Made by a program: the position numbers and the translations under genes. Below the pieces are notes generated by a model. That model did not search any database. It was given only the letters and a program-made list of their open reading frames with translations, and was not told the DNA's origin. A stretch of 64,000 nucleotides of DNA, taken from contig NZ_MLJJ01000021.1 in NCBI RefSeq assembly GCF_002095575.1, forward strand, positions 1 to 64,000. Reading direction: 5' to 3'. The DNA comes from Pantoea septica (GTDB lineage Bacteria; Pseudomonadota; Gammaproteobacteria; Enterobacterales; Enterobacteriaceae). Positions 30,868 through 41,012 of this stretch are shown here, piece by piece (position 1 is the stretch's first letter; every line of letters starts with the position of its first letter).

Positions 30868-30880
30868 ATGTATATACAAG
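30868..30880 (-). promoter_or_regulatory. HutC-like operator 1
   Basis: ATGTATATACAAG, containing TGTATATACA, the core recognised by the GntR-family urocanate-responsive repressor HutC in Pseudomonas and enterobacteria (from general knowledge). It is 67 bases upstream of the binding-protein start. A companion site lies 96 bases further upstream. Confidence 0.5.
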
Positions 30881-30963
30881 CAAATTTGTTCTGACACATC
30901 GTGGATGTGTCCACTTTGTGAGCATCACTTGATAAAATTTTGTTAAATGCCGAACAGAATTAA

Positions 30964-30977
30964 CTTGTACATACAAG
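30964..30977 (-). promoter_or_regulatory. HutC-like operator 2
   Basis: CTTGTACATACAAG: a perfect 6+6 inverted repeat around CA, sharing TACAAG with operator 1. Two sites about 96 bases apart suggest cooperative or looping repression of the importer operon. No hutC, hutU, hutI or hutG gene is in the window. Confidence 0.5.
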
Positions 30978-30980
30978 CTG

Positions 30981-31353
30981 CAAAAGTTGTGCCAGCAAAA
31001 GAGCAGGCGAAACCGGTAAAACAGGCGCTAAATCGAGGGGCGCGCCGCGTTTCTGCACGAAAAAGGCGCGCTGCTGCATGACAAAGGTGCAAAAGAGGTA
31101 AGTCGGTAGTTAATACGAGCCGCTTATTTATTTTCATCTTAAGGTCAGGTTAATCATAGGGATGAATCTGGAGATTTCAGGCGTTTTGGCGAGCGCGCTG
31201 ACGGTGTTATGTCGATTTAAGCCAGACTTGCAGCAGGAAACGCTAACTTTTTTTAATACTTAAAACCTTTCCCAGCGATAGTTTTTACTGATGTATCAAT
31301 TTATTTCAGGATATTTAATAGTTTATTCACGATACAACTTTTAATCAGTTACC
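30981..31353. other. AT-rich intergenic stretch with a PmrA-like site
   Basis: No convincing gene. CTTAAG-GTCAG-GTTAAT at 31138-31154 fits 11 of 12 PmrA-box positions in the rightward direction, but lies about 200 bases before the next gene, and such near-matches are expected a few times by chance in a window this long. A 14-base partial palindrome GTGGATGTGTCCAC lies nearby at 30901-30914. Confidence 0.3.
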
Positions 31354-31563
31354 ATGATGAGCAGCTTTTACTACCTTACCCAGGAATGCGATCCCTCTGG
31401 CTGTTTTGTTCTGCATACGAAAGCCTGTACCCGGCTTCCCGACGCGGCGCTAAGGGTGTTTATCGGCACGTTTTATCATCCACGCGACGCGCTGCTGACC
31501 GCAAAAAACAGAAAGGTGAATACAAAACCCTGCCGCGAATGCCTGAAGGATATTTGTCGCTAA
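31354..31563 (+). CDS. Small conserved His/Cys protein of unknown function
   Basis: 69 residues from tandem ATGs. The layout is Y-Y-L-T, then H-T-K-A-C-T-R-L-P-D, then IGTFYHPRDALLTAK and a final C-R-E-C: the spacing H..C...C..C resembles a widespread small family whose members share an E-VHTxxCxxLP..LG.F....A...AK....C..C pattern, possibly binding a metal. No function is known. Gene density and the intact pattern argue that it is real; the ribosome site is poor. Confidence 0.5.
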   Translation: MMSSFYYLTQECDPSGCFVLHTKACTRLPDAALRVFIGTFYHPRDALLTAKNRKVNTKPCRECLKDICR

Positions 31564-31603
31564 AGGCGGCGCTGGCCTCAACCTGATCAGAGCCGCCGCG
31601 TCG

Positions 31604-32458
31604 CTACTGAAAAAAGCGCAGCAGCGCGGCGCTCAGCTCTTCAGGCGCCTCTTCCGCCATATGATGGCCGCTGTTAATCGCGTGGCCGCGCACATCCGGC
31701 GCCCAGCGCCGCCAGATAGCGAGGATATCGCCGTACAAATCTTCCAGATCGTCCTGCTTCGACCATAAACATAAGGTTGGGCAGGTGATAAGACGTCCGG
31801 CCTGGCGATCCTGCGCCTCATGCTCTCTGTCTATCGACAGGCCTGCGCGATAATCCTCAAGCATCCCGTGCACGGTGGCGGGATCGTGAATGGCTTGCCT
31901 GAACGCCTGATACTCCTCATCTCCCATCGTTTTCGGCTGCGGACCGTACCATTGGTCCGGATCGGCCAGAATCGCCCGTTCAGGCTTTTCAGGCTGGGCA
32001 AAGAAAAACCAGTGATACCACTGACGCGCAAACCTCTCGTTACAGCGTTCCAGGGCTTCCAGGATTGGAACAGAATCAAGAACCGCAAGGCGAGTGATGC
32101 TGTCGGGATAATCGAGCGCGGCGCGATAGGCCGTATAACTCCCTCTGTCATGGCCGACCAGCGCAAAGCGCGCAAAGCCAAGATGGCGCATCAGCTCAAT
32201 GCAGTCTTTCGCTTTCGCTCGTTTGGCAGAGCCTGCGTGATCCGGTAAATCGGCAGGTTTTGACGAGCTGCCGAAGCCGCGCAGGTCTGGGCAGACCACG
32301 GTAAAGAACTTAGCCAGCCGCGGCGCGACTTTTGACCAGGTGACGTGGGTGCGGGGATGGCCATGCAGCAGCATAAGCGGCGGACCGCTTCCGCCATAGC
32401 GTACGCTGATTGTCGCGTCGGAAAGCGCTATTTCTGTATGAATAAATCCTTCAAACAT
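31604..32458 (-). CDS. Alpha/beta hydrolase, haloacetate dehalogenase type
   Basis: 284 residues from the ATG at 32458 (MFEGF); 64 further in-frame residues upstream are unlikely. HGHPRTHVTW holds the oxyanion hole, GHDRGSYTAYRAALD the nucleophile Asp (rather than Ser), and the terminal SGHHMAEEAP the catalytic His. The Asp nucleophile and the R..R cap pattern resemble fluoroacetate/haloacetate dehalogenases and soluble epoxide hydrolases. The true substrate is open. Confidence 0.75.
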   Translation of the reverse strand: MFEGFIHTEIALSDATISVRYGGSGPPLMLLHGHPRTHVTWSKVAPRLAKFFTVVCPDLRGFGSSSKPADLPDHAGSAKRAKAKDCIELMRHLGFARFALVGHDRGSYTAYRAALDYPDSITRLAVLDSVPILEALERCNERFARQWYHWFFFAQPEKPERAILADPDQWYGPQPKTMGDEEYQAFRQAIHDPATVHGMLEDYRAGLSIDREHEAQDRQAGRLITCPTLCLWSKQDDLEDLYGDILAIWRRWAPDVRGHAINSGHHMAEEAPEELSAALLRFFQ

Positions 32459-32539
32459 AGTTATTTTCCTGGCAGGCGGATTGTACAGATTATAGTCACG
32501 GTCGGCCGCTATCCATCTGGAGCATAAAGAGAGGCGGCA

Positions 32540-32935
32540 ATGGAATTTCAGCATATGCGTATCGCCAGGCCGGTGAGCCTGCTGAGCAAAAGCGGTGAGA
32601 TGTACGCCAGCGGGCTGGATCTGCAGATCATCGGCGAATTTCGCGATCATGAGGGTTTTAGCGGCTGTATGTTAGGCCGCGACGATTTGCCCTGGCATCT
32701 TGAATTTACGCAATGCTATTTTCATCCGGTCACGCCATCTCCGTCCGCCGAAGATCTGCTGGTTCTCTATGTGCCTGACCAGGACGGCTGGGCGACACGC
32801 TGCGCGAAGATGGATCAGGCTGGCTTTGTCAGGGTGAAATCGTTCAATCCCTACTGGGAGAGAAGGGGCGCGACATTCCAGGATGTCGATGGCTATCGCG
32901 TTGTGATTCAGCAGATGCGCTGGGGCGAGCGCTGA
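32540..32935 (+). CDS. VOC/glyoxalase-fold protein (YycE-like)
   Basis: 131 residues, start after GAGGCGGC. One vicinal-oxygen-chelate domain made of two beta-alpha-beta-beta-beta units: LDLQIIGEFRDHEGFSG and PWHLEFTQCYFHP, then LLVLYVPDQ and the terminal GATFQDVDGYRVVI strand. It resembles the small YycE family. It may share its promoter region with the divergent hydrolase gene and is followed by an acetyltransferase gene. Confidence 0.7.
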   Translation: MEFQHMRIARPVSLLSKSGEMYASGLDLQIIGEFRDHEGFSGCMLGRDDLPWHLEFTQCYFHPVTPSPSAEDLLVLYVPDQDGWATRCAKMDQAGFVRVKSFNPYWERRGATFQDVDGYRVVIQQMRWGER

Positions 32936-32986
32936 TGCGCCACTGGCGAGATAATCAACCGACAGAGAAAAGAATAAGGAAAAGCG

Positions 32987-33457
32987 ATGAGGGTGAGACG
33001 CGCGCGACCTGACGAAGCGGAACAATGCTGGCTTGTCAGAAATTTGGCTATCCGCGACGGGTGCCGCAACAGCTATAAGCCCGAGATCCTTCAGGCCTGG
33101 ACGCCAGATGGGATGCCTGAAAGTTATCGCGAGGTAATCAGAGCGAACCCCTTCTTCGTGATTGAAGGGCCGGATAGCCGCCCGGTGGCAACGGGTTTTC
33201 TCGACCTCTCTTCCGGCAGTGTCGAGGCAATTTTTACCCTGCCCGAACACGCTGGAAAAGGGTTAGCTGGCAAGATTATCAAGGCGATAAAAGGCGAGGC
33301 GCGCCAGCGGGGGTTTACCCGACTCACTCTCGCCTCGACCCCTAATGCGCAAACCTTCTATGAGCGGCACGGCTTTAGCTTTGTGCAGGAAAATGTCTAT
33401 CCTTCCAGACTCGCCCAGGCTGAACTGCGCTGCATTGATATGGCTATCGCGCTTTAA
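32987..33457 (+). CDS. GNAT family N-acetyltransferase
   Basis: 156 residues, start behind AAGGAAAAG. GNAT motif A is LPEHAGKGLAGKIIKAIKGEARQRG (residues ~86-110), motif B follows as LTLASTPNAQTFYERHGF. Substrate unknown. It follows the VOC gene by 51 bases and may be co-transcribed. Confidence 0.8.
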   Translation: MRVRRARPDEAEQCWLVRNLAIRDGCRNSYKPEILQAWTPDGMPESYREVIRANPFFVIEGPDSRPVATGFLDLSSGSVEAIFTLPEHAGKGLAGKIIKAIKGEARQRGFTRLTLASTPNAQTFYERHGFSFVQENVYPSRLAQAELRCIDMAIAL

Positions 33458-33536
33458 GCTCGATCGCGTCGCACTGGCAAGCCGCGCTTCACCGCCGGGC
33501 TCGCTTCATGACAACGGCCCGGCATGCTGGCGAAAA

Positions 33537-34625
33537 TTAAACTTCGTCTGGTTTGATATTCGCCACCGGCGACAGCACGTTTTCCGGCAGGGCGCGCAGC
33601 GGCGCCTTTTCCGCCACGCGCGTCGGCCAGTCGTGGTTAGCCAGCGCCGCCTTGCCGATCGCCACAAAGTCGGCGCCTTGTTCAAGCTGCTCTTCTGCCA
33701 GGTCGCCGGTATCCAGGCCGCCGTTAACGACAAGAACGGTATCCGGCGCCGCCTCGCGGGCGATAGCGGCAAAAGTCTGTTCGCCGTCGCTAAAGGCGGG
33801 TTTCCACGCCTGATATTCCGTCACGTGGATATAATCCACGCCCGCGGCCTGCAGCAGTGCGAACACTTTCGCGGCGCCCGCTTTGCCTTCTTTCCATTTG
33901 TGATGGAAATCGTTGACCTTGCCCTGCGAGATGCGCACGCCCAGGATAGCATCAGGCCCGATTTGCGCCCGCACCGCCTTGATTACCGCCAGCGTCAGGC
34001 CCAGGCGCGCTTCGATGTCGCCGCCCCAGCGGTCGGTGCGCTGATTGGTGTAGTCGGTCAGGAACTGATCGAGCAGATAGCCATTGGCGGAGTGGATCTC
34101 GACGCCGTCAAAACCCGCCGCGTTGACCGCGCGCGCCGCGCTGGCGGCAAAGGCGCTAATCGCCTGCTGGATCTGCTCCTCGCTCATCGCCTCCGGCAGC
34201 GCATAGTCGCCCTGACCGTGGTAAAAGCCGAGCTGCTGGCCGACCGGCTGCACAGCCGAAGGGCCAACGGTAGAGCGGCGATAGATATTGGCCTGCGAAA
34301 GCGCGCCGCCATGGATAAGCTGCGCGATAAAGACGGCGCCCTGGCTTTTCACGGCGTCAACTACCTTGCGCCAGCCCTCAACCTGCTCGTCGGTTACAAT
34401 CCCGGGCTGGAAAGCGTAGGTCTGCGACCAGGCCTGGTCGACATAAAGCCCCTCTGAAATCACGCCGCCGAAACCGCCGCGCGCAAAGCTGGCGTAGTAG
34501 CGCTGCACGATCTCGCCCGGCACGCCGGTTTCCGAAGCGGAGATGCGGGTCATCGGCGCCACCATGGCGCGGTTGTTAAAGGGCGTGGCGTTGATAACGC
34601 CGGCCGTAAAAAGTTTTTTAGCCAT
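33537..34625 (-). CDS. Old Yellow Enzyme family alkene reductase (NemA-like)
   Basis: 362 residues (E. coli NemA 365). FMN-binding TIM barrel with NNRAMVAPMTR near residue 17, the paired His/Asn motif GVEIHSANGYLLDQF near residue 175 and NQRTDRWGG. It reduces activated alkenes and electrophiles such as N-ethylmaleimide or nitroesters with NADPH. It is transcribed divergently from a LysR regulator 105 bases away, a layout often used for electrophile- or oxidant-induced OYEs. Confidence 0.88.
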   Translation of the reverse strand: MAKKLFTAGVINATPFNNRAMVAPMTRISASETGVPGEIVQRYYASFARGGFGGVISEGLYVDQAWSQTYAFQPGIVTDEQVEGWRKVVDAVKSQGAVFIAQLIHGGALSQANIYRRSTVGPSAVQPVGQQLGFYHGQGDYALPEAMSEEQIQQAISAFAASAARAVNAAGFDGVEIHSANGYLLDQFLTDYTNQRTDRWGGDIEARLGLTLAVIKAVRAQIGPDAILGVRISQGKVNDFHHKWKEGKAGAAKVFALLQAAGVDYIHVTEYQAWKPAFSDGEQTFAAIAREAAPDTVLVVNGGLDTGDLAEEQLEQGADFVAIGKAALANHDWPTRVAEKAPLRALPENVLSPVANIKPDEV

Positions 34626-34730
34626 ATCGGCAGAATCTCCTGAGTGATTATCTACTGAAGCTATTGTAATGCCGCGGCAGGCGGCGAATAATCGCCAAAA
34701 CCGACAAGCTGTATAACGGAAAGCGTTACA

Positions 34731-35618
34731 ATGGATTTAAAAAACGTTGAGATTTTCTGCAGCATCGCCGACACCGGCAACCTTACCGAGACGGCCAGAC
34801 GGGTTAACGCAACGGCCATGACCATTTCGCGACGGTTAGCGCAGCTGGAGAGCGAACTGGGCGTGCGTCTGTTTCAGCGCACAACGCGCGCGGTATCGTT
34901 AACCAGCGAAGGCGAAGAATTTCTGCCCTATGCGCGCCTGATGCTGGAGGCAGGGGAAACCGCCAAAAGCCTGTTTAATTCAGCATCGCAGGGCGCCAGC
35001 GGGCTGCTGCGCGTGACGGCGGCGTCGGAATTCGGCAAGCGCCATCTGCTGCCGCTGCTGCCTGCGCTGATGGAGGCGAACCCTGCGCTGCGGGTCGATC
35101 TCAACCTGAGCGACAGCGTGGTCGATATCGTCGGGCAGGGCTATGACATGGCGCTGCGGCTGGCGCCCCTGAAAGATTCGACGCTGGTCGCCCATCGGCT
35201 CGCCGATAATCCGCGCATACTCTGCGCCGCGCCCGGCTATCTGGCGCGCTATGGCCAGCCGACCAGCCTCAGCGATCTGCAGCAGCATCGCTGCCTGAAA
35301 ATTTCCGGGGTGGCGCACTGGATGTTCGAGCAGCACGGACAGGTGGTGAACTGCCCGATTGCCGCGCGCTTCAGCTGCAGCAGCGTCGAGGGCGTACGGG
35401 AGATGTGCGTAGCGGGGATCGGCATCGCGCAGCTGACCTTTCTCGATATTCGCGACGAGCTGCGCCGGGGAGAGCTGGTGGAGATTGCGCTGTCGGACGC
35501 CAGTCGACACGCGCTGGCGGTCTGGGCGCTGCTGCCGACCCGACAGTACATGCCTTATCGCACGACGCTGCTGCTGAAGGCGCTGAAGGCGGCCCTGCAG
35601 GACGTTGAAACATGCTGA
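34731..35618 (+). CDS. LysR-type transcriptional regulator
   Basis: 295 residues. The N-terminal winged HTH (residues 1-60) has NLTETARRVNATAMTISRRLAQLE; the effector domain follows from ~residue 90. No cysteine-switch pattern is obvious. It lies opposite the OYE gene and probably controls it and itself from the shared 105-base region, which has AT-rich dyad half-sites. It converges on sapB with only 58 bases between stops and no clear terminator. Confidence 0.88.
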   Translation: MDLKNVEIFCSIADTGNLTETARRVNATAMTISRRLAQLESELGVRLFQRTTRAVSLTSEGEEFLPYARLMLEAGETAKSLFNSASQGASGLLRVTAASEFGKRHLLPLLPALMEANPALRVDLNLSDSVVDIVGQGYDMALRLAPLKDSTLVAHRLADNPRILCAAPGYLARYGQPTSLSDLQQHRCLKISGVAHWMFEQHGQVVNCPIAARFSCSSVEGVREMCVAGIGIAQLTFLDIRDELRRGELVEIALSDASRHALAVWALLPTRQYMPYRTTLLLKALKAALQDVETC

Positions 35619-35676
35619 AAACATTCTCAATAAACACCAGTGAATTTATGCACAAGTCTATCGCTTAATCTTCCCC

Positions 35677-36642
35677 CTACCGCAACGCATACCACTCTTT
35701 GTGCTTCAACGGATTCATCGCCGCGCCAATAATATCGGAAACCACGTTCACCAGAATCACCAGACCGCCAACCACCATCACGCCGGCGGAAATCGCCGCA
35801 TAATCCTGCTGACGAATCGCGTTAATGAGCCACCGGCCCAGACCCGGCCAGTTGAACACCATCTCGGTGATCATCGCCAGCGTCAGCATCGTCGAAAACT
35901 GCAGGCCCAGACGCGGGATCACCGGCGGCAGCGCATTATGCAGCACGTGGCGGCGGATTACGGTAAAACGCGACAGCCCGCGCGTGGCGGCCGCTTTCAC
36001 GTAGTTCTTATCCATCACCTCGCTGGTGCTGGCGCGCAGCAGGCGGATCACTTCGGTAGCGGGGGCGACCGCCAGCACAATCACCGGCAGGATCATATGC
36101 GTCATTACGCTGACCAGCATCTCATGACGCCACGGTGACGGGCTCAGCCAGGCGTCAACCAGCGCAAGACCGGTAATATTTTGCACCGGATAGAGCAGAT
36201 CAAACCGGCCGGACACCGGCAGCCAGCCGAGCGTCAGCGAGAAAAACAGCGTAAACAGCAGCGCCAGCCAGAATACCGGCATCGAAAAGCCGAGCAGAGC
36301 CAGCGCGCTAATCACCTTATCCTGCCACTTATTCCGCGTCACGCCGGCGCAGATGCCGAGCGGAATCCCGGTCAGCAGCGCCAGCACGAACGCCAGCACG
36401 CACAGCTCCAGCGTGGCGGGGAACACCTCGCGCAGCTGCAGGCCGATCTCCTGACCGTTGGTGCTGGAGACGCCGAAATCAAACTGCAGCATGCCGCTGA
36501 ACCAGAACCACCAGGCGTCGAACAGCGAAGCGCCTTCCAGCGGCGCGTTGGGGGTGAAGTAGCTCAGGCTAAAGCCCACCAGCGACAGCAGAAACAGGGT
36601 AATCACCAGCAATAACAGGCGACGCAACATATAGATGATCAC
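35677..36642 (-). CDS. sapB: Sap ABC transporter permease SapB
   Basis: 321 residues, identical in length to E. coli SapB, with the intact C-terminus [12 protein letters not shown] start (MIIYMLRR) immediately after the sapA stop (TAAGTG). Six membrane segments; EAA loop [25 protein letters not shown] is near residue 220. In E. coli the next gene is sapC; here the next base begins the right edge of the 20.4 kb block. sapAB therefore forms its own transcription unit. Confidence 0.96.
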   Translation of the reverse strand: MIIYMLRRLLLLVITLFLLSLVGFSLSYFTPNAPLEGASLFDAWWFWFSGMLQFDFGVSSTNGQEIGLQLREVFPATLELCVLAFVLALLTGIPLGICAGVTRNKWQDKVISALALLGFSMPVFWLALLFTLFFSLTLGWLPVSGRFDLLYPVQNITGLALVDAWLSPSPWRHEMLVSVMTHMILPVIVLAVAPATEVIRLLRASTSEVMDKNYVKAAATRGLSRFTVIRRHVLHNALPPVIPRLGLQFSTMLTLAMITEMVFNWPGLGRWLINAIRQQDYAAISAGVMVVGGLVILVNVVSDIIGAAMNPLKHKEWYALR

Positions 36643-38265
36643 TTACGGCTCCTCGCGCTCATCACGGTAGACTCCGGCAAAAGAGGCGTTGCCGAACGGA
36701 CTTAACACCAGGCCTTTAATATCGTGGCGGTAGGCCTGCAACCGCAGCGAAGAGGCGAGCGGCAACACCGGCAGATCGCGTGCTAGCATCTGCTGCGCCA
36801 GGTGATAGTTCTCAATGCGGCCCGCCAGCTGCTGCGACAGCAGCGCCTTCTGCAGAGCTTCATCGAAGCCGGGCGAGCACCAGTGCGCATAGTTGGTCTG
36901 CGAGCGAATCGCCGCGCAGCTCAGCAGCGGACGGAAAAAACTGTCGGGATCGTTACTATCGGTCGCCCAGCCGGTGAGGGTGAGGTCGTGGTTCATCGCC
37001 ATCAGCTGCGCTTCCTGAAAGCGGCCCTCTACCGGCGCGATGCTCACCTTAACGCCAACCTGCGCCAGATCGGCCTGCAGCAGCTCCGCCGTTTTCAGCG
37101 GGCTGGGGTTCCATGCCTGCGAGGCGGACGGCACCACCAGGCGCAGATGGAGATCGGTAATGCCCAGCGCCTCCAGCATCGCGCGCGCTTTTTTCGGGTC
37201 ATACTCGGTGACGCGCGCTTCGCTATCGTAGGCCCAGGAGGCGCGCGGCAGCACCGACGCGGCGGTTTCCGCCGTACCGTAGTAGATCGACTCCATCAGC
37301 CGTTCGTTATTGATCGCCAGCGCCAGCGCGTGGCGCACTTCCGGACGGTCCAGCGGCGCTTTGCGGGTATTGAACGCCAGATAGGCGATATTCATGCCGG
37401 GGCGCAGCGTCATGCGCAGGCGGGGATCGTCGCGCAGGATAGAAATCTGACTGGCGGCGGGATAGGCGAGCACGTCGCACTCTCCCGTCAGCAGCTTAGA
37501 AAGGCGGCCCGTTCCGCCTGCGCCCATATCGATCACCGCCTGCTGCAGGCGCGGCACGCCTTTCCAGTAGGCGGGATTGCGCGCCAGGCGAATATACTGT
37601 CCGGCTCGATATTCGCTGAGCTGGTAAGGACCGGTACCCACCGGCTGGCGATCAAGCTCTTCCTGGCGGCCGCTGCGGGTCAGCTGGTCGGCATATTCCG
37701 CCGACAGCACCGGCGCGTAGTGGGTCGCCAGATGCCAGAGAAACGAGGCGTCCGGGCTGTTGAGCCGGATCTCCACCGTATTGCCGTCTATCTTTTTAAC
37801 GCTCTGCACCGAATCGGCGAACTGCAGGCTGTCGAAGTAGGGGTAGTTGCCGCCATTAACGTTGTGCCACGGATGGTGGCGATCGAACATGCGGGCAAAG
37901 CTGAATACCACGTCGTCGGCGTTCATTGCGCGCGTCGGCGTAAACCAGGACGTGCGCTGAAAAGAAACCTTGCTGCGCAGGTGGAAGCGGTAGGTCGCGC
38001 CGTTATCGCGCACTTCCCAGGAAGAGGCGAGATCGGGCACCAGACGATAGGTGTAGGGATCGACATCCAGCAAACGATCGTAAAGCTGCGCGGCGAGGGT
38101 ATCGACAGCAAGGCCGCTGCTCGCCATCTGCGGATTGAAGGTATTCAGCGTGCCGTTGACGCAGTAGACGAAGCCGCTGTGGCGAATATCGCGGCTCTCT
38201 GCCGACCAGGCAGACGCGCTGAATACGCTGAGAATAAGCATCAGCGACGAGATTAGTTTTGACAT
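36643..38265 (-). CDS. sapA: Sap peptide ABC transporter, periplasmic binding protein SapA
   Basis: 540 residues from the ATG at 38265 (MSKLISSLMLILSVFSASAWSA signal peptide); a longer frame to 38490 would run through ryhB. SBP_bac_5 fold with YDRLLDVDPYTYRLVPDLA near residue 70 and GWATDSNDPDSFF near residue 430. SapA binds antimicrobial peptides in the periplasm in Haemophilus and Salmonella work. Two conserved cysteines (CAAIRSQTNYAHWC) probably form a disulfide. Confidence 0.95.
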   Translation of the reverse strand: MSKLISSLMLILSVFSASAWSAESRDIRHSGFVYCVNGTLNTFNPQMASSGLAVDTLAAQLYDRLLDVDPYTYRLVPDLASSWEVRDNGATYRFHLRSKVSFQRTSWFTPTRAMNADDVVFSFARMFDRHHPWHNVNGGNYPYFDSLQFADSVQSVKKIDGNTVEIRLNSPDASFLWHLATHYAPVLSAEYADQLTRSGRQEELDRQPVGTGPYQLSEYRAGQYIRLARNPAYWKGVPRLQQAVIDMGAGGTGRLSKLLTGECDVLAYPAASQISILRDDPRLRMTLRPGMNIAYLAFNTRKAPLDRPEVRHALALAINNERLMESIYYGTAETAASVLPRASWAYDSEARVTEYDPKKARAMLEALGITDLHLRLVVPSASQAWNPSPLKTAELLQADLAQVGVKVSIAPVEGRFQEAQLMAMNHDLTLTGWATDSNDPDSFFRPLLSCAAIRSQTNYAHWCSPGFDEALQKALLSQQLAGRIENYHLAQQMLARDLPVLPLASSLRLQAYRHDIKGLVLSPFGNASFAGVYRDEREEP

Positions 38266-38415
38266 AGAACTCAACGGTGTTCGGGCAATAGGCCGAGTGT
38301 ATCGCAAAGGCGGCGATGTCCCAAAATATGGTGACGCGGCTGGGGGGATTTTCGCCAGAGAGCAGAAAATAGACACACCCTTGCTGTGGTAATGAGAAAA
38401 ATTCTCAATTAGAGC

Positions 38416-38451
38416 TTTACAAGTGAGAACAAGAATGATTATTATTTCATT
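38416..38451 (+). promoter_or_regulatory. ryhB promoter overlapped by a Fur box
   Basis: TTTACA (38416-38421), 18 bases, TATTAT (38440-38445), then the predicted start at 38452. GAATGATTATTATTTCATT (38433-38451) covers the -10 and start and resembles the Fur 19-mer (about 11 of 15 aligned core positions). This is the arrangement of Fur-repressed ryhB in E. coli. Confidence 0.75.
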
Positions 38452-38541
38452 GCGCTTCAGCGGTGGCTCTACCGGTGAAGAGCACGACATTGCTCACATT
38501 GCTTCCAGTATTGTTGCCCGCGCAAGCGGGCTTTTTTTTTT
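38452..38541 (+). ncRNA. ryhB: Small RNA RyhB
   Basis: The core GCACGACATTGCTCACATTG begins at 38482 and continues with the conserved TTCCAGTATT, the seed region of RyhB that base-pairs with sodB, sdh, fum and other mRNAs of iron-using proteins. The predicted 90-nt length equals E. coli RyhB. A 5' stem-loop region (38455-38480) differs in sequence. The terminator is GCCCGC, GCAA, GCGGGC, then ten T (38516-38541), giving the U-tail needed by Hfq. It is transcribed under iron limitation through the Fur-box promoter. It lies divergent from sapA; in E. coli ryhB is elsewhere (yhhX-yhhY). Confidence 0.93.
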
Positions 38542-38565
38542 CTGCTGCGCTTAGCTGAAACATGC

Positions 38566-38799
38566 CTACTGTTTAGCGTTATCTCTCTTGAATAACGTCC
38601 ATTCTTCAATGCGCTCACCCTCTGGTAGCGTGCAGTATCCCACCTCGCCACCGGGCTCTTTAACAATATCGAGCTTGCCGCCGATTTTTTTACAGTAAAC
38701 GGAGGCAGGATTTGCCATGCCTGTCTCACGCGGACGCTCAACGTGAGTAGAGCATGCTGCCAGGAGTGTCGTTGCTGCGACTAATACCATCTTTTTCAT
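38566..38799 (-). CDS. DUF333 lipoprotein (YoaF-like)
   Basis: 77 residues from the second of two tandem ATGs behind AAGGA. Signal peptide with lipobox LLAAC (Cys ~residue 16), then a DUF333 domain: MANPASVYCKKIGGKLDIV, then GGEVGYCTLPEGERIEEWTLFK. The two domain cysteines are conserved in the family. An outer-membrane or periplasmic lipoprotein of unknown role. Its 3' end faces the ryhB terminator. Confidence 0.85.
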   Translation of the reverse strand: MKKMVLVAATTLLAACSTHVERPRETGMANPASVYCKKIGGKLDIVKEPGGEVGYCTLPEGERIEEWTLFKRDNAKQ

Positions 38800-38933
38800 C
38801 ATTATCCTTAGCTAAAAGCGCTTGGGAGATAGCGTGTAGCCTTGACCGGTTCAGGTAGGATCCTACCCGGTTAAGGCGCGTTCAGGGCTGATCGCGATCA
38901 GGATGGGATGCCGTATTAAAAGGGGCAGTCAAC

Positions 38934-39923
<990 letters not shown>

Positions 39924-40020
39924 GATGAAATTCACCACCTTTTAATCAATTTAACTACCTTACGCGACCAGTGCGACGCTGTAAAATAAAAATATTAATA
40001 CAAATCAAGCATGTAAAAAC

Positions 40021-40036
40021 TGGCACGCCTTTTGAA
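40021..40036 (+). promoter_or_regulatory. Sigma54 promoter of pspA
   Basis: TGGCACGCCTTTTGAA: -24 element TGGCAC and a -12 element with GA in place of the consensus GC, 50 bases before the pspA ATG. An IHF-like AATCAA half lies at 40003-40008, between promoter and pspF, where PspF enhancer sites are expected. Confidence 0.8.
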
Positions 40037-40085
40037 TATAACAATCAGCGCATGGCGCACCAACATAATCAAGAGGAACATCATT

Positions 40086-40751
40086 ATGGGTATTTTTTCT
40101 CGTTTCGCCGACATCGTTAACGCCAACATCAATTCGCTGCTGGAGCGTGCGGAAGATCCGCAGAAACTGGTACGCCTGATGATTCAGGAAATGGAAGACA
40201 CGCTGATTGAAGTACGTTCCACCTCGGCGCGCGCGCTGGCGGAGAAAAAACAGCTGAACCGCCGCATCGAACAGGCGGAAGTCCAGCAGGCCGAATGGCA
40301 GGAAAAAGCGGAGCTGGCGCTGCGCAAAGACAAAGATGACCTGGCGCGTGCGGCGCTGATCGAAAAACAGAAGCTGACCGACCTGATCGCCTCGCTGCAG
40401 CAGGAAGTGGCTCACGTTGAAGAGACGCTGGAACGCATGAAAGGCGAAATCGGCGAGCTGGAGAAAAAGCTGAGCGAAACCCGCGCCCGTCAGCAGGCGC
40501 TGACGCTGCGTCATCAGGCCGCCTCTACCTCGCGCGACGCCCGTCGTCAGCTCGACAGCGGCAAGCTGGATGAAGCCATGGCGCGCTTTGAATCTTTCGA
40601 GCGCCGCATCGACCATATGGAAGCGGAAGCGGAAAGCCAGCGTTTCGGCAAGTCGAAATCGCTGGACGCGCAGTTCGCCGATCTGCAGGCCGATGACGAA
40701 ATCAGCCAGCAGCTGGAAGCGCTGAAAGCCAAAATGAACCGTAGCGAATAA
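40086..40751 (+). CDS. pspA: Phage shock protein A
   Basis: 221 residues from [25 protein letters not shown] (E. coli 222). It is almost entirely helical coiled coil, ESCRT-III/Vipp1 superfamily. The amphipathic N-terminal helix binds stressed inner membrane; in the resting state the protein inhibits PspF. First gene of pspABCD, with an 18-codon in-frame upstream extension that is rejected because it would start at the sigma54 promoter. Confidence 0.97.
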   Translation: MGIFSRFADIVNANINSLLERAEDPQKLVRLMIQEMEDTLIEVRSTSARALAEKKQLNRRIEQAEVQQAEWQEKAELALRKDKDDLARAALIEKQKLTDLIASLQQEVAHVEETLERMKGEIGELEKKLSETRARQQALTLRHQAASTSRDARRQLDSGKLDEAMARFESFERRIDHMEAEAESQRFGKSKSLDAQFADLQADDEISQQLEALKAKMNRSE

Positions 40752-40787
40752 CGCTATTTGATCTGCGAGAGTGATTAAGGAGAGTCA

Positions 40788-41012
40788 ATGAGCGCACTTT
40801 TTCTCGCTATACCGCTGACCATTTTCGTGCTGTTTGTCGCGCCGATCTGGTTATGGCTGCACTACAGCAATCGCCGCAGCGGCAACGAACTGTCGGCAGG
40901 CGATCTTCAGCGCCTGCAGCAGCTGACGCAGGATGCGGAACGTATGCGCGACCGCATCCAGGCGCTGGAGTCTATTCTGGACGCCGAGCATCCTAACTGG
41001 AGGCAGCCATGA
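40788..41012 (+). CDS. pspB: Phage shock protein B
   Basis: 74 residues, as in E. coli. One N-terminal membrane helix (LFLAIPLTIFVLFVAPIWLWL), then a cytoplasmic helical coiled coil (LQRLQQLTQDAERMRDRIQALE). With PspC it senses secretin or membrane stress and draws PspA away from PspF. Four-base overlap with pspC. Confidence 0.95.
   Translation: MSALFLAIPLTIFVLFVAPIWLWLHYSNRRSGNELSAGDLQRLQQLTQDAERMRDRIQALESILDAEHPNWRQP

Noticed and set aside
36802..38256. 484-residue frame opposite sapA
   Set aside because: Antisense shadow of a clear binding-protein gene.
38266..38490. Longer N-terminus for SapA
   Set aside because: The extension reads through the antisense of ryhB and its promoter and precedes a good signal peptide at 38265.
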